The notes: generated from the sequence alone by a model not told the origin. A stretch of DNA of 64,000 bases from Candidatus Sulfotelmatobacter sp. (GCA_036500765.1 DASYBM010000009.1:62001-126000), one strand, 5' to 3'; counted from the first letter of the stretch, positions 44,269-53,800 are shown. Numbers and translations are program-made.

Positions 44269-44840
44269 GAACCAGCCTGCTTGTAACGGAAGCATCCCAC
44301 GACGTGGTCGTTCACCATGCCCACGGCTTGCATGAAGGCGTAGCAGATGGTCGATCCTACGAAGTTGAAGCCTCGCTTTTTCAGGTCTTTGCTCACGGCA
44401 TCAGATTCCAGTGTTTTCGCCGGAACCTGCTTGAGCGATTTCGGGGATCTAACTTTCGGTTTGCCGCCCACGAACCGCCAAATGTAGACATCGAAGCTGC
44501 CGAATTCTTTTTGAATGCGCAGGAAAGCTTTCGCATTTTCCACCGCCGATGCAATTTTAAGTTTATTGCGCACGATGCCTGGATCACGCAGCAGGCGCGC
44601 AATCTTTCGGCGGTCGTAACGGGCGACGCGCTCGGGGTCGAATCCGTCGAAAGCTTTGCGGTAGTTGTCGCGCTTGTTCAGGATTGTGTTCCAACTCAAA
44701 CCGGCCTGCGCGCCTTCGAGAATCAGGAATTCGAACAGCGTCCGATCATCGTGGACCGGAATGCCCCACTCTTCATCGTGATAGCGAATGGCGAGGTCGT
44801 TGTTGGCCCAGGCGCAGCGAATTCGTGCACTTTCTGCCAT
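44259..44840 (-). CDS. tag: DNA-3-methyladenine glycosylase I
   Basis: Base-excision repair enzyme that removes 3-methyladenine. The 193-residue length is typical. The zinc-snap ligands are present: cysteine in RCAWANN (residue 9), histidine in YHDEEWG (21) and the H/C pair in NDHVVGCF near the C-terminus. The catalytic and substrate-pocket segment EEWGIPVHDDRTLFEFLIL and the following EGAQAGLSWNTILNKRDNYR are intact. It overlaps the convergent DUF4149 gene by 10 bp. The 100 bp upstream of its start contain short CACAGGGCACAGAGTTCAC words of the dispersed type. Confidence 0.96.
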   Translation of the reverse strand: MAESARIRCAWANNDLAIRYHDEEWGIPVHDDRTLFEFLILEGAQAGLSWNTILNKRDNYRKAFDGFDPERVARYDRRKIARLLRDPGIVRNKLKIASAVENAKAFLRIQKEFGSFDVYIWRFVGGKPKVRSPKSLKQVPAKTLESDAVSKDLKKRGFNFVGSTICYAFMQAVGMVNDHVVGCFRYKQAGSQG

Positions 44841-44940
44841 TGGCGATCAAGCTGAAGAGTACTTTGCCAGAATCGTGCCCTCTGCGGTTTCAATCCTTAG
44901 CCACAGGGCACAGAGTTCACAGGGGAACTGCGAATTCGAT

Positions 44941-45654
44941 TTACTCCAGAGACTTTGGGTCCGACTTGTTGATCGGCGATTTGCGATCGAGGAGAGAAAC
45001 CAGTCCCTGGGCAGCGGGAGGAATACCCGCTTTACCTTCACGAATGATTTCTTTGGCCGTCAGCTTCCTGCCATAGAGTTTTTCATTGGCGCTGCCATCG
45101 GAGCGCAAGGTGGACCCCTCCAGGGAAACGCCGGCGAAGAGGCCTTTGTTGCGCGAATAGGAGAGAATTTCGGCATCCATGACGATGTCGGTGGCGCCTT
45201 CAGCAGTGCGGCCCTTCGGGCCAGCCGCGGCTGAGGCGTCGGCTCCGAGTTTTACTTTGCTGTAGAGCAGCGACTCCGCGCCCTTGGGATTCATCACGAG
45301 CAACACAAAGTCGGTGGCCTGACCGCCCAGTTGAAACCCGATGCTGACGCCTTCGAGGGCGTATAACGCCGGGGCGCCCCATTTGCCCTTGTAGTGTTGG
45401 CCGCTGCGGCAGATCATGACGCCGCGACCGTAGCTGCCTCCAATGCCTAAAGCGCCCTTCTTCACCGAGGGAAGAATGACGACGCACTCGGCCTTGTCGA
45501 GCAGGTCCTGAGGAATGTCGTCGGGAATATTCAGAATCTCTTTCAGTACAGCACCCGCGTCTTTCACGCGATCGACTTCGTGCTCGTCGTCGACGGCAAA
45601 TAGTGCAACGCTCGACATGAGCACGAGGATCAGACCCGCGATAAATCTCTTCAT
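44941..45654 (-). CDS. Exported SYLF-domain (Ysc84-like) lipid-binding protein
   Basis: A 237-residue protein with signal peptide (to about SSVALFA) and the SYLF/Ysc84 domain: AGAVLKEILNIPDDIPQDLL, then AECVVILPSVKKGALGIGGS and YGRGVMICR, VSIGFQLGGQATDFVLLVMN, and the AEILSYSRNKGLFAGVSLEG block. SYLF domains bind phosphoinositides or other lipids in eukaryotes; bacterial members are exported and unexplained. GGAGG lies 6 nt before ATG 45654, so the longer open frame to 45909 is rejected. It is divergent from the VWA gene. Confidence 0.92.
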   Translation of the reverse strand: MKRFIAGLILVLMSSVALFAVDDEHEVDRVKDAGAVLKEILNIPDDIPQDLLDKAECVVILPSVKKGALGIGGSYGRGVMICRSGQHYKGKWGAPALYALEGVSIGFQLGGQATDFVLLVMNPKGAESLLYSKVKLGADASAAAGPKGRTAEGATDIVMDAEILSYSRNKGLFAGVSLEGSTLRSDGSANEKLYGRKLTAKEIIREGKAGIPPAAQGLVSLLDRKSPINKSDPKSLE

Positions 45655-45965
45655 GGAATTCCTCCAAGCAGATTTTAAGGAAGAGTATTTGAGTTTGTAT
45701 GACAATGTTAAACGAAGAATCCGATTGAGCAATGGTCTGGGAATCGAAAAGGCGAGATCCAGACCACGTAACTGGAAGAATCGGCATGGCTTGCGCCATG
45801 ACCAAACGTGTGCTCCTTTTGTAACTTGGCACTTTTGTGGCGCGCTCCTAGAGTCAATCAGATAGCGGGTTGCAGCGTGGACCCGATTCGGCATGTGGCG
45901 TGCATCCAATAGCTTGGGAGTGTCGCTAGACGCGGTTTAGAGTGAAAAATTTGGATTCTTCCGGC
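45655..45965. other. Divergent intergenic region between the SYLF and VWA genes
   Basis: About 310 bp without a convincing gene. An inverted repeat GGTCTGG (45734-45740) / CCAGACC (45759-45765) with an 18-nt spacer and a CATGGC/GCCATG hairpin (45785-45800) are the only structures noticed. The former could be an operator. Confidence 0.4.
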
Positions 45966-46973
45966 ATGAAGTACACGAACCTGATGATGCGGCTGCTCGC
46001 GTTTTCTCTGGCAACCTTTGTGTGGGTTGCGGCGTCGGGCGCGCAGTCTGCCTTTGTTTCGGGAGCGCCCAGCGCCAACGCCTACGCAGGAAATGGCGCA
46101 GTGGAAAATGCCGCTGACGACGATCCACAGGGATCGCTCATCACGCTGCATGCCCGGGTGAACGAAGTCAATGTGCTCTTCATCGCAACCGACAAGCATG
46201 GCAAGTTCGTGCGTGACCTGGGCCAGAACGATTTCAGTATCCTCGACGACCACCAGCCGCCACAGGCGATTTTGAATTTTCGGCGGGAAACCGACCTGCC
46301 TTTGCATCTTGGCCTGTTGGTAGACGTTAGCGGATCGGTCGACAGCCGTTTCGATTTCGAGCAGACCGCCGCCACCAGCTTTCTGGAGCACACCCTGCGA
46401 ACCGGGTTCGATAAGGCTTTTATCGTCGGCTTCAACAGTCACAGCCAGATGGCGCAGGATTATACCGATAACGTGCAATTGCTCTCGGCGGGCGTGCACA
46501 AGTTGCACGACGGCGGCGGAACCGCCCTTTACGACGCGGTGTACCATGCGTGCAAAGATAAATTCTTGAAGGACCGTTCGGATCGTCCGGTGCGCAAAGC
46601 CATCGTGATTGTGAGCGACGGCGAGGATAATCAGAGCGAGATTTCGAAGGCGCAGGCCATCGAGATGGCACAGCGCTCGGAAGTGATTATCTACGCGATC
46701 TCCACTGACGACAGCGGATTGGTTATGCGCGGCGACAAAGTTCTCGAGCAACTGGCGGAAGCCACCGGCGGACGCGCATTTTTCCCCTTCAAGATGAAGG
46801 ACATCACGCGCTCGTTTGCGGCCATTGAAGATGAGCTGCGCAGCCAGTATGTCGTCTCCTACAAGCCGGCGAATTTCGATGCGGATGGGCGCTACCGGTC
46901 CATTGAAATCTCCTCGCTGAAAAAAGATCTGCAAGTGCGGGCGCGCAAGGGATACTTCGCGCCGCAGCAGTAG
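45966..46973 (+). CDS. Exported VWFA-related Acidobacterial protein
   Basis: A 335-residue protein with signal peptide (about residues 1-27) and a von Willebrand factor A domain. The metal-ion site is complete: DVSGSVD near residue 120, a threonine in GGGTALYDAV and the aspartate in IVSDGEDNQ. This matches the VWFA-related family that is numerous in Acidobacteriota; its typical ending, ELRSQYVVSYKPAN then GRYRSIEI, is present. It probably mediates adhesion or protein contacts outside the inner membrane. The start is uncertain: ATG 45966 begins the signal peptide, while a GTG at 45942 would add 8 residues. Neither has a ribosome site. Confidence 0.9.
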   Translation: MKYTNLMMRLLAFSLATFVWVAASGAQSAFVSGAPSANAYAGNGAVENAADDDPQGSLITLHARVNEVNVLFIATDKHGKFVRDLGQNDFSILDDHQPPQAILNFRRETDLPLHLGLLVDVSGSVDSRFDFEQTAATSFLEHTLRTGFDKAFIVGFNSHSQMAQDYTDNVQLLSAGVHKLHDGGGTALYDAVYHACKDKFLKDRSDRPVRKAIVIVSDGEDNQSEISKAQAIEMAQRSEVIIYAISTDDSGLVMRGDKVLEQLAEATGGRAFFPFKMKDITRSFAAIEDELRSQYVVSYKPANFDADGRYRSIEISSLKKDLQVRARKGYFAPQQ

Positions 46974-46975
46974 CT

Positions 46976-47094
46976 CCGGCTTCCGGCTCTCGCGCGGCCT
47001 CAGACCTCAGACCTCGAACCCACAGAATAGTTTTCCGTTGCTTCTTTTTCCGTATGGTCTCGGCCTTGAACGGAAGCCGAGAGCCGGAGGCCGG
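46976..47094. repeat. Short element with 17-bp inverted repeats
   Basis: CCGGCTTCCGGCTCTCG (46976-46992) and CGAGAGCCGGAGGCCGG (47078-47094) are inverted repeats with one mismatch, enclosing 85 bp with CTCAGACCTCAGACCTCG words. It begins 3 bp after the VWA gene stop, just as the 42480 element begins 3 bp after htpX. Confidence 0.75.
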
Positions 47095-47107
47095 ATATTA
47101 ACAGCTT

Positions 47108-47153
47108 ATCTTGCCAGTTATTCTTGCAAGATCGCCTGTTCATCGTGTATCCT
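47108..47153 (+). promoter_or_regulatory. Promoter and operator of the marR operon
   Basis: ATCTTGC (47108-47114) and GCAAGAT (47126-47132) form a perfect inverted repeat with an 11-bp spacer. It overlaps a possible -35 TTGCAA (47124-47129), 18 bp from a -10-like TATCCT (47148-47153), which is 9 nt before ATG 47163. The layout fits repression by the MarR protein encoded just downstream. Confidence 0.5.
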
Positions 47154-47162
47154 TGAATCACG

Positions 47163-47591
47163 ATGCCACGTAAGACGCTGGACTCCGCCGTGACCGATTT
47201 CCTTCGCGCCGTTGGGCTCTTGGTGCGCCGCGTCCGTGCGGCGAGCGGGGCGCATGAGCTTTCTTTGACTGAATCTGCCGTGATGGCGCGCCTCGCCCGA
47301 GAGGGACCGGCCACGACTGCCGAATTGGCCCGGGCGGAGAGCATGAAGCCGCAATCGATGGGTACCACCATCGCGGCTCTTGAGGAGATGGGACTGGTCG
47401 AGCGCAGGCCGCATCCAACCGACGGCCGGCAAGTGAACATCGAATTGACGGCAAAGGGCGCCGCCGTGAGGAGCCGCGCACGCGACGCGAAACGAACCTG
47501 GCTGGCGCAGGCTATCGCCCAACTCGACGATCACGAGCAGGAGACGCTGTTCAAGGCGGGCGAGATCATTGGGCGTCTGGCGGAGAAGTAA
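47163..47591 (+). CDS. MarR-family transcriptional regulator
   Basis: A 142-residue MarR regulator: recognition helix region ATTAELARAESMKPQSMGTT and wing ERRPHPTDGRQVNIELTAKG with the DxR signature. It leads a co-directional group with a small membrane protein, an isochorismatase-like hydrolase and an MFS exporter, a common arrangement in which MarR represses an efflux or detoxification operon and is released by a small aromatic or toxic ligand. An inverted repeat over the likely promoter supports autoregulation. No ribosome site is seen before the ATG. The inducer is unknown. Confidence 0.92.
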   Translation: MPRKTLDSAVTDFLRAVGLLVRRVRAASGAHELSLTESAVMARLAREGPATTAELARAESMKPQSMGTTIAALEEMGLVERRPHPTDGRQVNIELTAKGAAVRSRARDAKRTWLAQAIAQLDDHEQETLFKAGEIIGRLAEK

Positions 47592-47616
47592 CTGTGGGTG
47601 AAAGGGGAGAAGCAAA

Positions 47617-47925
47617 TTGAGCTGGAACGGCTATGTTCCTTGTTTCTTCGCCGGCATGTTTCTGGCGAATGCTGTGCCTCATTTGGTGCACGGCATTTCC
47701 GGAAACCGCTTCCCTACGCCGTTCGCGAAGCCTCCCGGAAAAGGATTGTCGTCTCCAACCGTGAATGTCGCATGGGCGTTGTTTAATCTGGTCGTCGGGT
47801 ACATTTTGTTCCGACTCGGGCAAGTTTCGAGTGGAGACAACTTAGCAGTCGCGGTTTTCTTCGCGGGTGTCACCGTCATCAGTTTGATATCGAGCGTGCT
47901 GTTTGGGAAGAAGCAATCGCAGTAA
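47617..47925 (+). CDS. Small hypothetical membrane protein
   Basis: A 102-residue protein with three likely membrane spans (about 5-22, VPCFFAGMFLANAVPHLVHG; 50-67; 74-95) and a conserved-looking loop GISGNRFPTPFAKPPGKG. Similar small proteins occur widely as uncharacterised membrane proteins. I take the TTG at 47617 as the start because GGGGAG lies 8 nt upstream and no ATG suits the frame. It is the second gene of the MarR operon, 25 bp after marR, and may assist the exporter, but no function can be assigned. Confidence 0.75.
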   Translation: MSWNGYVPCFFAGMFLANAVPHLVHGISGNRFPTPFAKPPGKGLSSPTVNVAWALFNLVVGYILFRLGQVSSGDNLAVAVFFAGVTVISLISSVLFGKKQSQ

Positions 47926-47971
47926 GCGTCCCACAGAACAAGACGGGCGCCGTTTCAATGGAGAAGAAAGT

Positions 47972-48526
47972 ATGCCGCTTACAAGACTCGATGACACCGC
48001 CGCCCTGATTGTGATTGACCTGCAAAAGGGTATCGTGGGTTTGCCAACCGTCCATCCTGCCCATGAGATCGTCGGCCGAGCGGCGCAGCTCGCCCGTGCG
48101 TTCCGCAACCGAGGACTGCCGGTGGTTCTGGTCAACGTGGCGGGCAGGGCCCCTGGGCGCACCGATGTGGGGTTTCCCAAAGTTTCGTTCACGCCGGATT
48201 GGACCGAGCTTGTGCCTGAACTCGAACCGCAACCGGACGACTATCTGGTGACCAAGCAACGAGTCGGCGCGTTCCTGGGAACATCATTGGACGATTACCT
48301 CCGCAAACGCAACGTGACCCAGGTCTTCCTCACCGGTGTGGCGACGAGCGCGGGGGTGGAAGCGACGGCGCGCAGCGCCTACGATCTCGGCTACAACGTG
48401 GTGCTGGTTGTGGATGCGATGACGGACCGGGACGCGGACTCGCACCGCCATAGCGTCGAGAAGATTTTTCCGCGAATCGGTGAGACGGACACGACTGACG
48501 ACGTGCTGAAAGCGCTGGCGCCGTGA
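47972..48526 (+). CDS. Isochorismatase-like hydrolase lacking the catalytic cysteine
   Basis: A 184-residue alpha/beta hydrolase-like protein of the isochorismatase superfamily. The aspartate in LIVIDLQK (16) and lysine in LVTKQR (95) are kept, and the cis-peptide region TGVATSAGVEATARS is clear, but the nucleophilic cysteine of nicotinamidase-type members is glycine (about 128), as in true isochorismatases. The enzyme is thus unlikely to be an amidase; vinyl-ether or other hydrolysis is possible. GGAG lies 8 nt before ATG 47972. It overlaps the next gene by GTGA, so hydrolase and exporter are coupled. Confidence 0.88.
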   Translation: MPLTRLDDTAALIVIDLQKGIVGLPTVHPAHEIVGRAAQLARAFRNRGLPVVLVNVAGRAPGRTDVGFPKVSFTPDWTELVPELEPQPDDYLVTKQRVGAFLGTSLDDYLRKRNVTQVFLTGVATSAGVEATARSAYDLGYNVVLVVDAMTDRDADSHRHSVEKIFPRIGETDTTDDVLKALAP

Positions 48527-49851
48527 ACGCTTCGACTGGAAGTTCGACGTCCAAGGCTAGGATCTCGCGGGCTTCGACTTCACCGACCTCGATCTCATAC
48601 GCCTGGCGAGCGCTGCGGCACCGCAACTTCAGACTTTTTTTCTTCGGCCAGGGCACCTCGGTAATCGGCACTTGGATGACGCGGCTGGCGACGAGTTGGC
48701 TCGTTTACCGGATGACGCATTCGGCGCTGCTGCTGGGCGTCGTAGGATTTTCCGGGCAGATTGTTTCGTTTCTACTGGGGCCGTTTGCCGGAGTCTGGGT
48801 TGAGCGATTGAACCGCCGCAAGCTGCTGGTATGGACTCAGGCTCTGGCGGCTATCCAGTCACTGGCCTTAGCCGCGCTCACTCTGGCGCACGTCATCAAT
48901 CTCTGGGAAATCATCGCTCTCAGCGCCTTTCAAGGGCTTATCAATGCATTCGACATGCCGGGGCGGCAATCGTTTCTCGTGCAAATGGTGGAGGATCGGA
49001 ACGACTTGAGCAATGCCATCGCCATCAACTCTTCGATGGCGAATGGTGCGCGGCTGATTGGCCCGGCCATCGCGGGATTGGTGATCGCGGCCGCCGGCGA
49101 AGGCTGGTGCTTCCTGATCGATGGCGTCAGTTATTTTGCAGTCGTCGCTTCCCTGCTGATGATGCGAATTACGCCCATGGACATACGCCCCCATGCCACG
49201 AGCATGCTCGAACAAATGCGCGAAGGTTGGGACTATGTGCGAGGCTTTCGCCCGATCCGCACAATCCTTTTGCTGTTTGCGTTAATCAGTCTGATGGGTT
49301 GGCCTTATGCTGTGCTGCTGCCGATTTTTGCTGGCCAGGTGCTGCACGGCGGAGCCCATACTTTGGGATGGTTGACGGGGGCTTCCGGTATCGGAGCGCT
49401 GGCGTCGGGGCTATCGCTGGCCGCGCGCAAATCGGTCCGCGGCCTGACCCGCATGGTGCAGATTGCGTCTGCGATGCTGGGAGGAGCGCTGATTCTGTTT
49501 GGCGCGTCGCATACGCTTTGGCTGTCGTTAATATTGATGGCCCTGGTGGGTTTCGGCCTTATGCAGTGCGCGGCGGCGAGTAATACGATCATCCAGTCGC
49601 TCGTGACGGAAGACAAGCGGGCGCGCGTGATGAGTTATTACACGATGGCTTTTTTCGGCGCGGCGCCCTTCGGCAGCCTGTTTGCGGGCGCACTGGCTCA
49701 CCGGATCGGCGCGCCATTTACAGTCATGGTCACGGGCGCATTCTGCCTCGCGGGGTCGTTGTGGTTCGCCGTCGAGCGGCCGAAAATCAGGGCGGTGATG
49801 CGGCCGATTTATCGGGAGATGGGATTGATTTCCGATCCGGCGGCGATGTGA
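48523..49851 (+). CDS. MFS transporter (EntS/MFS_3-like exporter)
   Basis: A 442-residue twelve-helix transporter. The first span starts FRLFFFGQGTSVIGTWMTRL, followed by the family motif region FLLGPFAGVWVERLNRRKLL (motif A-like), and FDMPGRQSFLVQMV and GPAIAGLVIAAAGEG later. These features match the MFS_3 group with enterobactin exporter EntS and macrolide exporters. It exports small molecules with proton exchange; the substrate is unknown. The GTG start overlaps the hydrolase stop (GTGA). The first 25 residues are Ser/Thr-rich low complexity. MarR control is likely. Confidence 0.92.
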   Translation: MNASTGSSTSKARISRASTSPTSISYAWRALRHRNFRLFFFGQGTSVIGTWMTRLATSWLVYRMTHSALLLGVVGFSGQIVSFLLGPFAGVWVERLNRRKLLVWTQALAAIQSLALAALTLAHVINLWEIIALSAFQGLINAFDMPGRQSFLVQMVEDRNDLSNAIAINSSMANGARLIGPAIAGLVIAAAGEGWCFLIDGVSYFAVVASLLMMRITPMDIRPHATSMLEQMREGWDYVRGFRPIRTILLLFALISLMGWPYAVLLPIFAGQVLHGGAHTLGWLTGASGIGALASGLSLAARKSVRGLTRMVQIASAMLGGALILFGASHTLWLSLILMALVGFGLMQCAAASNTIIQSLVTEDKRARVMSYYTMAFFGAAPFGSLFAGALAHRIGAPFTVMVTGAFCLAGSLWFAVERPKIRAVMRPIYREMGLISDPAAM

Positions 49852-49922
49852 GGGTGCCGCGTTCCGGCGGCCTTTTCTTGTCGGCCAGGCTTGGATAGCT
49901 CTGCCTCACTTCGCGTTGGCGG

Positions 49923-49941
49923 GACGGACGAAGCGTCCGTC
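49923..49941. repeat. REP-like hairpin after the MFS gene
   Basis: GACGGACG and CGTCCGTC form a perfect 8-bp stem around AAG, belonging to the window-wide hairpin family. Confidence 0.7.
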
Positions 49942-50037
49942 GTTCCATAAGGACAATCGCTCACCTGGGCTTGGCAAGTACGTCTACTACCGGGTAGAGT
50001 ACTGTTCGTCTTTAATTCCCAAGAAAAAGTTCTATTC

Positions 50038-50051
50038 AGGAGCGGTCTCCT
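50038..50051 (+). promoter_or_regulatory. Ribosome site inside a hairpin next to the start codon
   Basis: AGGAG (50038-50042) and CTCCT (50047-50051) form a perfect 5-bp stem around CGGT, directly before ATG 50052. Folding would hide the Shine-Dalgarno sequence and could limit translation. Confidence 0.5.
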
Positions 50052-50819
50052 ATGCGTCACGCGGTGATTGTGCTGGCGGCGGTGTCATGTCTGAGTATTT
50101 TGGCTTATTCGCAGACGGCCGAGGAACTCGTCAACAAAAACATTGAAGCGAAGGGCGGGATCGACAAGATCAAGGCGATCAAGTCGGTTCGAATGACGGG
50201 GAAACTTACCGGCGGCGGCGGCTTCACTGCGGTCATGGGCCAGGAAAATCAGCGGCCGAACCTGGTGCGCGAAACTTTCTCGTTGCAGGGAATGACCGCG
50301 GTGACCGCCTATGACGGTACGACCGGCTGGCAGATTCAGCCCTTCGGCGGACATAAAGATCCTGAGTTCATGGGGGAGGACGATCTGCGGGATCTGCTGC
50401 TGGACGCCGATTTCGACGGGCCGCTCGTGGACTACAAAGAAAAGGGCAACACCGTGGAGTTTCTGGGTCACGACGTCGTCGACGGCGACGACGCCCTTCG
50501 CCTGAAAGTTACGCTGAAGGATGGCGATATCATCTACTACTATCTCGATCCCGACACTTATCTCGAGATTCGGAAGGAAGTGCAGGAGTTCATCCGCGGA
50601 TCGGTGCGCGAGAGCGTGATGGAGATGGGCTCATACAAGCCGGTGGCGGGAGTGATGTACCCGTTCTCGATTTCGCAGGGATCGAAGGCGAATCCGGCGC
50701 AACAGACCACGACGATCGAGAAGATTGAAGTGAATGTGCCGATCGATCCCAGGGATTTTAGCGTGCCGGCATCGCTGAAAACCGAGGAGAAGAAGTCGGG
50801 GATAGTGGGGATTCACTGA
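50052..50819 (+). CDS. Exported protein resembling outer-membrane lipoprotein-sorting (LolA-like) proteins
   Basis: A 255-residue protein with signal peptide (LSILAYSQ). The layout TAEELVNKNIEAKGGIDKIK, then KSVRMTGKLTGGGGFTAVM, AYDGTTGWQIQPFGG and a C-terminal IDPRDFSVPA is shared by exported LolA/RseB-like beta proteins annotated as outer-membrane lipoprotein-sorting proteins. Such folds bind lipid or hydrophobic ligands; binding here is inferred. There is no lipobox cysteine at the cleavage site. The stop overlaps an ATG in frame with the following VPS10-type gene (TGATG), so they are probably co-transcribed. Confidence 0.8.
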   Translation: MRHAVIVLAAVSCLSILAYSQTAEELVNKNIEAKGGIDKIKAIKSVRMTGKLTGGGGFTAVMGQENQRPNLVRETFSLQGMTAVTAYDGTTGWQIQPFGGHKDPEFMGEDDLRDLLLDADFDGPLVDYKEKGNTVEFLGHDVVDGDDALRLKVTLKDGDIIYYYLDPDTYLEIRKEVQEFIRGSVRESVMEMGSYKPVAGVMYPFSISQGSKANPAQQTTTIEKIEVNVPIDPRDFSVPASLKTEEKKSGIVGIH

Positions 50820-50887
50820 TGAAATCGGCGATTCCCGAGGTTGAAGGCTGCAACGAAAATCGTTCGCGTCGAAAGGGACTTGTAGAT

Positions 50888-53800
50888 ATGAGAGCATCCG
50901 TCAACCTTTTTTGGGCAGTGACTGTGCTAGCCGGAGTTTTGCCAAGTGGGGTTTTGCAGGCCCAAGCTCCTCTCCGCTACGATGCGGCGACGGTGTCGGG
51001 ACTACCGGCGCGCAACATTGGTTCCGCCGCGATGAGCGGGCGAGTGGCGGCCCTCGACGCGATTGAGCAGGACGGGCGCATCACCGTCTTTGTGGGCGCT
51101 GCCAGCGGCGGAGTGTGGAAGTCGGTCAATGGCGGCACGACCTACAAGTCGGTCTTCGACCGCGAGAGCGTGCAGTCGATTGGTGCGGTGGCGATTGATC
51201 CCTCCAATCCGAAGACGGTGTGGGTCGGCTCGGGCGAGGCCTGGATGCGCAACAGCGTGTCGGTGGGAAATGGCGTGTACAAGTCGACCGACAGCGGCGA
51301 GAACTGGACTAACGTTGGACTTAAGGACAGCGAGCACATCGCGAAGATTTTGGTCGATCCGAACGATGGAAATAATGTGCTGGTGTGCGCGAGCGGGCAT
51401 CTCTGGGACGATAACGACGAGCGCGGAGTCTACAAGACGACCGACGGCGGCAAGAGCTGGAAAAAAGTTCTCGCCGGGGCGAATGGTTCGTCGGGCTGCG
51501 CATTGCTCGCAATGAGCCGCCAGGAGCCGAAGACAATTTTCGCATCGATGTGGGACTTCCGGCGTCAGGGCTGGACGTTCCGCTCGGGAGGGCCGGGCAG
51601 TGGACTTTTCAAGTCGACCGACGGCGGCGACCACTGGACTGAAGTGAACGACAGCAACGCGAAGGGTCTGCCGGCCAAGCCCTGGGGACGCGTTGCGATT
51701 GCGGTCGCGCCGTCGAAGCCGCAGGTGGTATACGCCAATATCGAAGCGGAGAAAGGCCGGGGTCTTTATCGTTCCGACGACGCCGGCGCGAGTTGGACGA
51801 AACTTGACGCCAGCAACTACATGGTGTGGCGTCCATTTTATTTCGGCAATTTGATCGTTGATCCTAAAGATGAGAACAAGATTTTCAAGCCCGACCTCAT
51901 CCTGCTCTACAGCACCGACGGCGGCAAAACGTTCAACGTGGTTTCCGGCGGCGCGCACGGCGATTTCCACGATGTGTGGATCAATCCCAAAAATCCGAAC
52001 ATCGTGATCGCCGGCGACGACGGGGGGTTGTGGCGGAGCGAAGATGGCGGCAATCGCTGGAAACACCAGATGAATCTGCCGATTTCGCAGTTCTACCACG
52101 TCAGCACCGACAACTCCGATCCCTATCACGTCTACGGCGGACTGCAAGACAACAGCACATGGGTGGCGGACTCTTCGTATCCGGGTGGAGTTTCGAATTC
52201 GCGTTGGGAGAGCATGTTCGGGGGAGACGGATTCTGGATGTTCGAGGATCCGAGCGATCCCGACTACATCTATGCGGAATCGCAGGGCGGAGAACTCGGC
52301 CGCATCAACCGCTGGACCCACGAGGCTCGCGAGATCGTGCCGCTGCCCAATTATGGCGAGAAGAAACTTCGCTTCAACTGGAACACGCCGGTTCACCTGA
52401 GCCCGAACGAGAAGGGGACGATCTACATTGGAGCGCAATTCCTTTTTCGCTCGCGCGATCACGGGCAGTCGTGGGATCGCATTTCGCCGGACCTGACTAC
52501 GAACGATCCGGAAAAGCAGAAGCAGGAAGAATCCGGCGGCGTGACCGTGGACAATTCGTCGGCGGAAATGCATACCACGATTTTCTCGATTTCGGAGTCG
52601 CCGAAGAACGGGCAGATTATTTGGGCCGGCACCGACGATGGCAACCTGCAAATCACACGCGACGGCGCCAAGAGTTGGACCAACGTCGTAGGTAACATCA
52701 GCGGGCTGGGAAAAAATTCATGGGTCTCGACGGTGGAAGCAAGCCGCTACGACGAAGCTACCGCGTACGCAACGTTTGACCGACATACATTTGGCGATAT
52801 GAAGCCGTACGCGTATAAGACCACCGACTACGGCAAGACGTGGGCGGCGCTTCCGCTGCAAGAAAGCGGCGTCGTCGGATTCGCGCACGTGATCAAGGAA
52901 GATTCGGTAAAACCGAATCTGCTTTTCCTGGGAACTGAATTCGGTTTCTGGATTTCGAATGATGGCGGACAACACTGGGCACAATACAAGGGCAGTAACT
53001 TCCCTGCCGTGCCGGTGGACGACATCGCGGTACAAGCGCGGGAGAGCGATCTGGTGCTGGGGACGCACGGGCGAGGAATCTGGATCATCGATGACATTTC
53101 GCCGCTGCGGGCTTTGACCCCGGACCTGATGTCAAAAGAGGCGGCGCTGATTCCAAACAAGGCCGTGCAATATTTCGATGTCTACGGCGGCTGGCCGGAA
53201 GGGGATGAAACTTTCACAGGGCGGAGCCGGCCAGGAGAAGCACAGATTACTTATTATCAGCGTAGCCGTCACATCTTCGGCGACTTGAAGATTGAGATTT
53301 TGGACTCGAACGGCAAGGTTGTCGACAGCATCGCCGGGAGCAAGCACCGCGGTCTAAATCGGGCGAGTTGGTCGATGCGCGTGAAGGCACCCGCGGTCAC
53401 ACCGGCGGCGACGGTTCTGGGCGAAGCAGTCCAGGGCCCGCGCGTGTTGCCGGGAACCTATACCGTGAAGATGACGAAGGGGGACAACGTTTATACCGAG
53501 ACGCTGAACGTGGCGCTCGATCCCCGGGCAAAGTTTTCCCTGGAAGACCGGAAGGCACAATTTGATTTGACGATGAAAGTTTACAAAACGCTGGAGCACA
53601 TGACGTTCGCGGTAGAGGCGATTATGGGAGTGCGCGATGCGGCCAACGCGAGGGCGGCTAAGTTGGGAGAAAAAGATCCGTTACGCAAGCAGTTGCAGGA
53701 TCTGGCAGCCGAGTGTGACACATTGCGCGGGAAGATAGTCGCTACGAAAGAAGGAGGGATGATCACCGGAGAGGAACGCATTCGCGAGCACCTGGGACAA

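Noticed and set aside
42695-46973. MoxR-DUF58-VWA metal-insertion operon
   Set aside because: No DUF58 gene follows, and the VWA gene is 2.3 kb away behind two opposite-strand genes.
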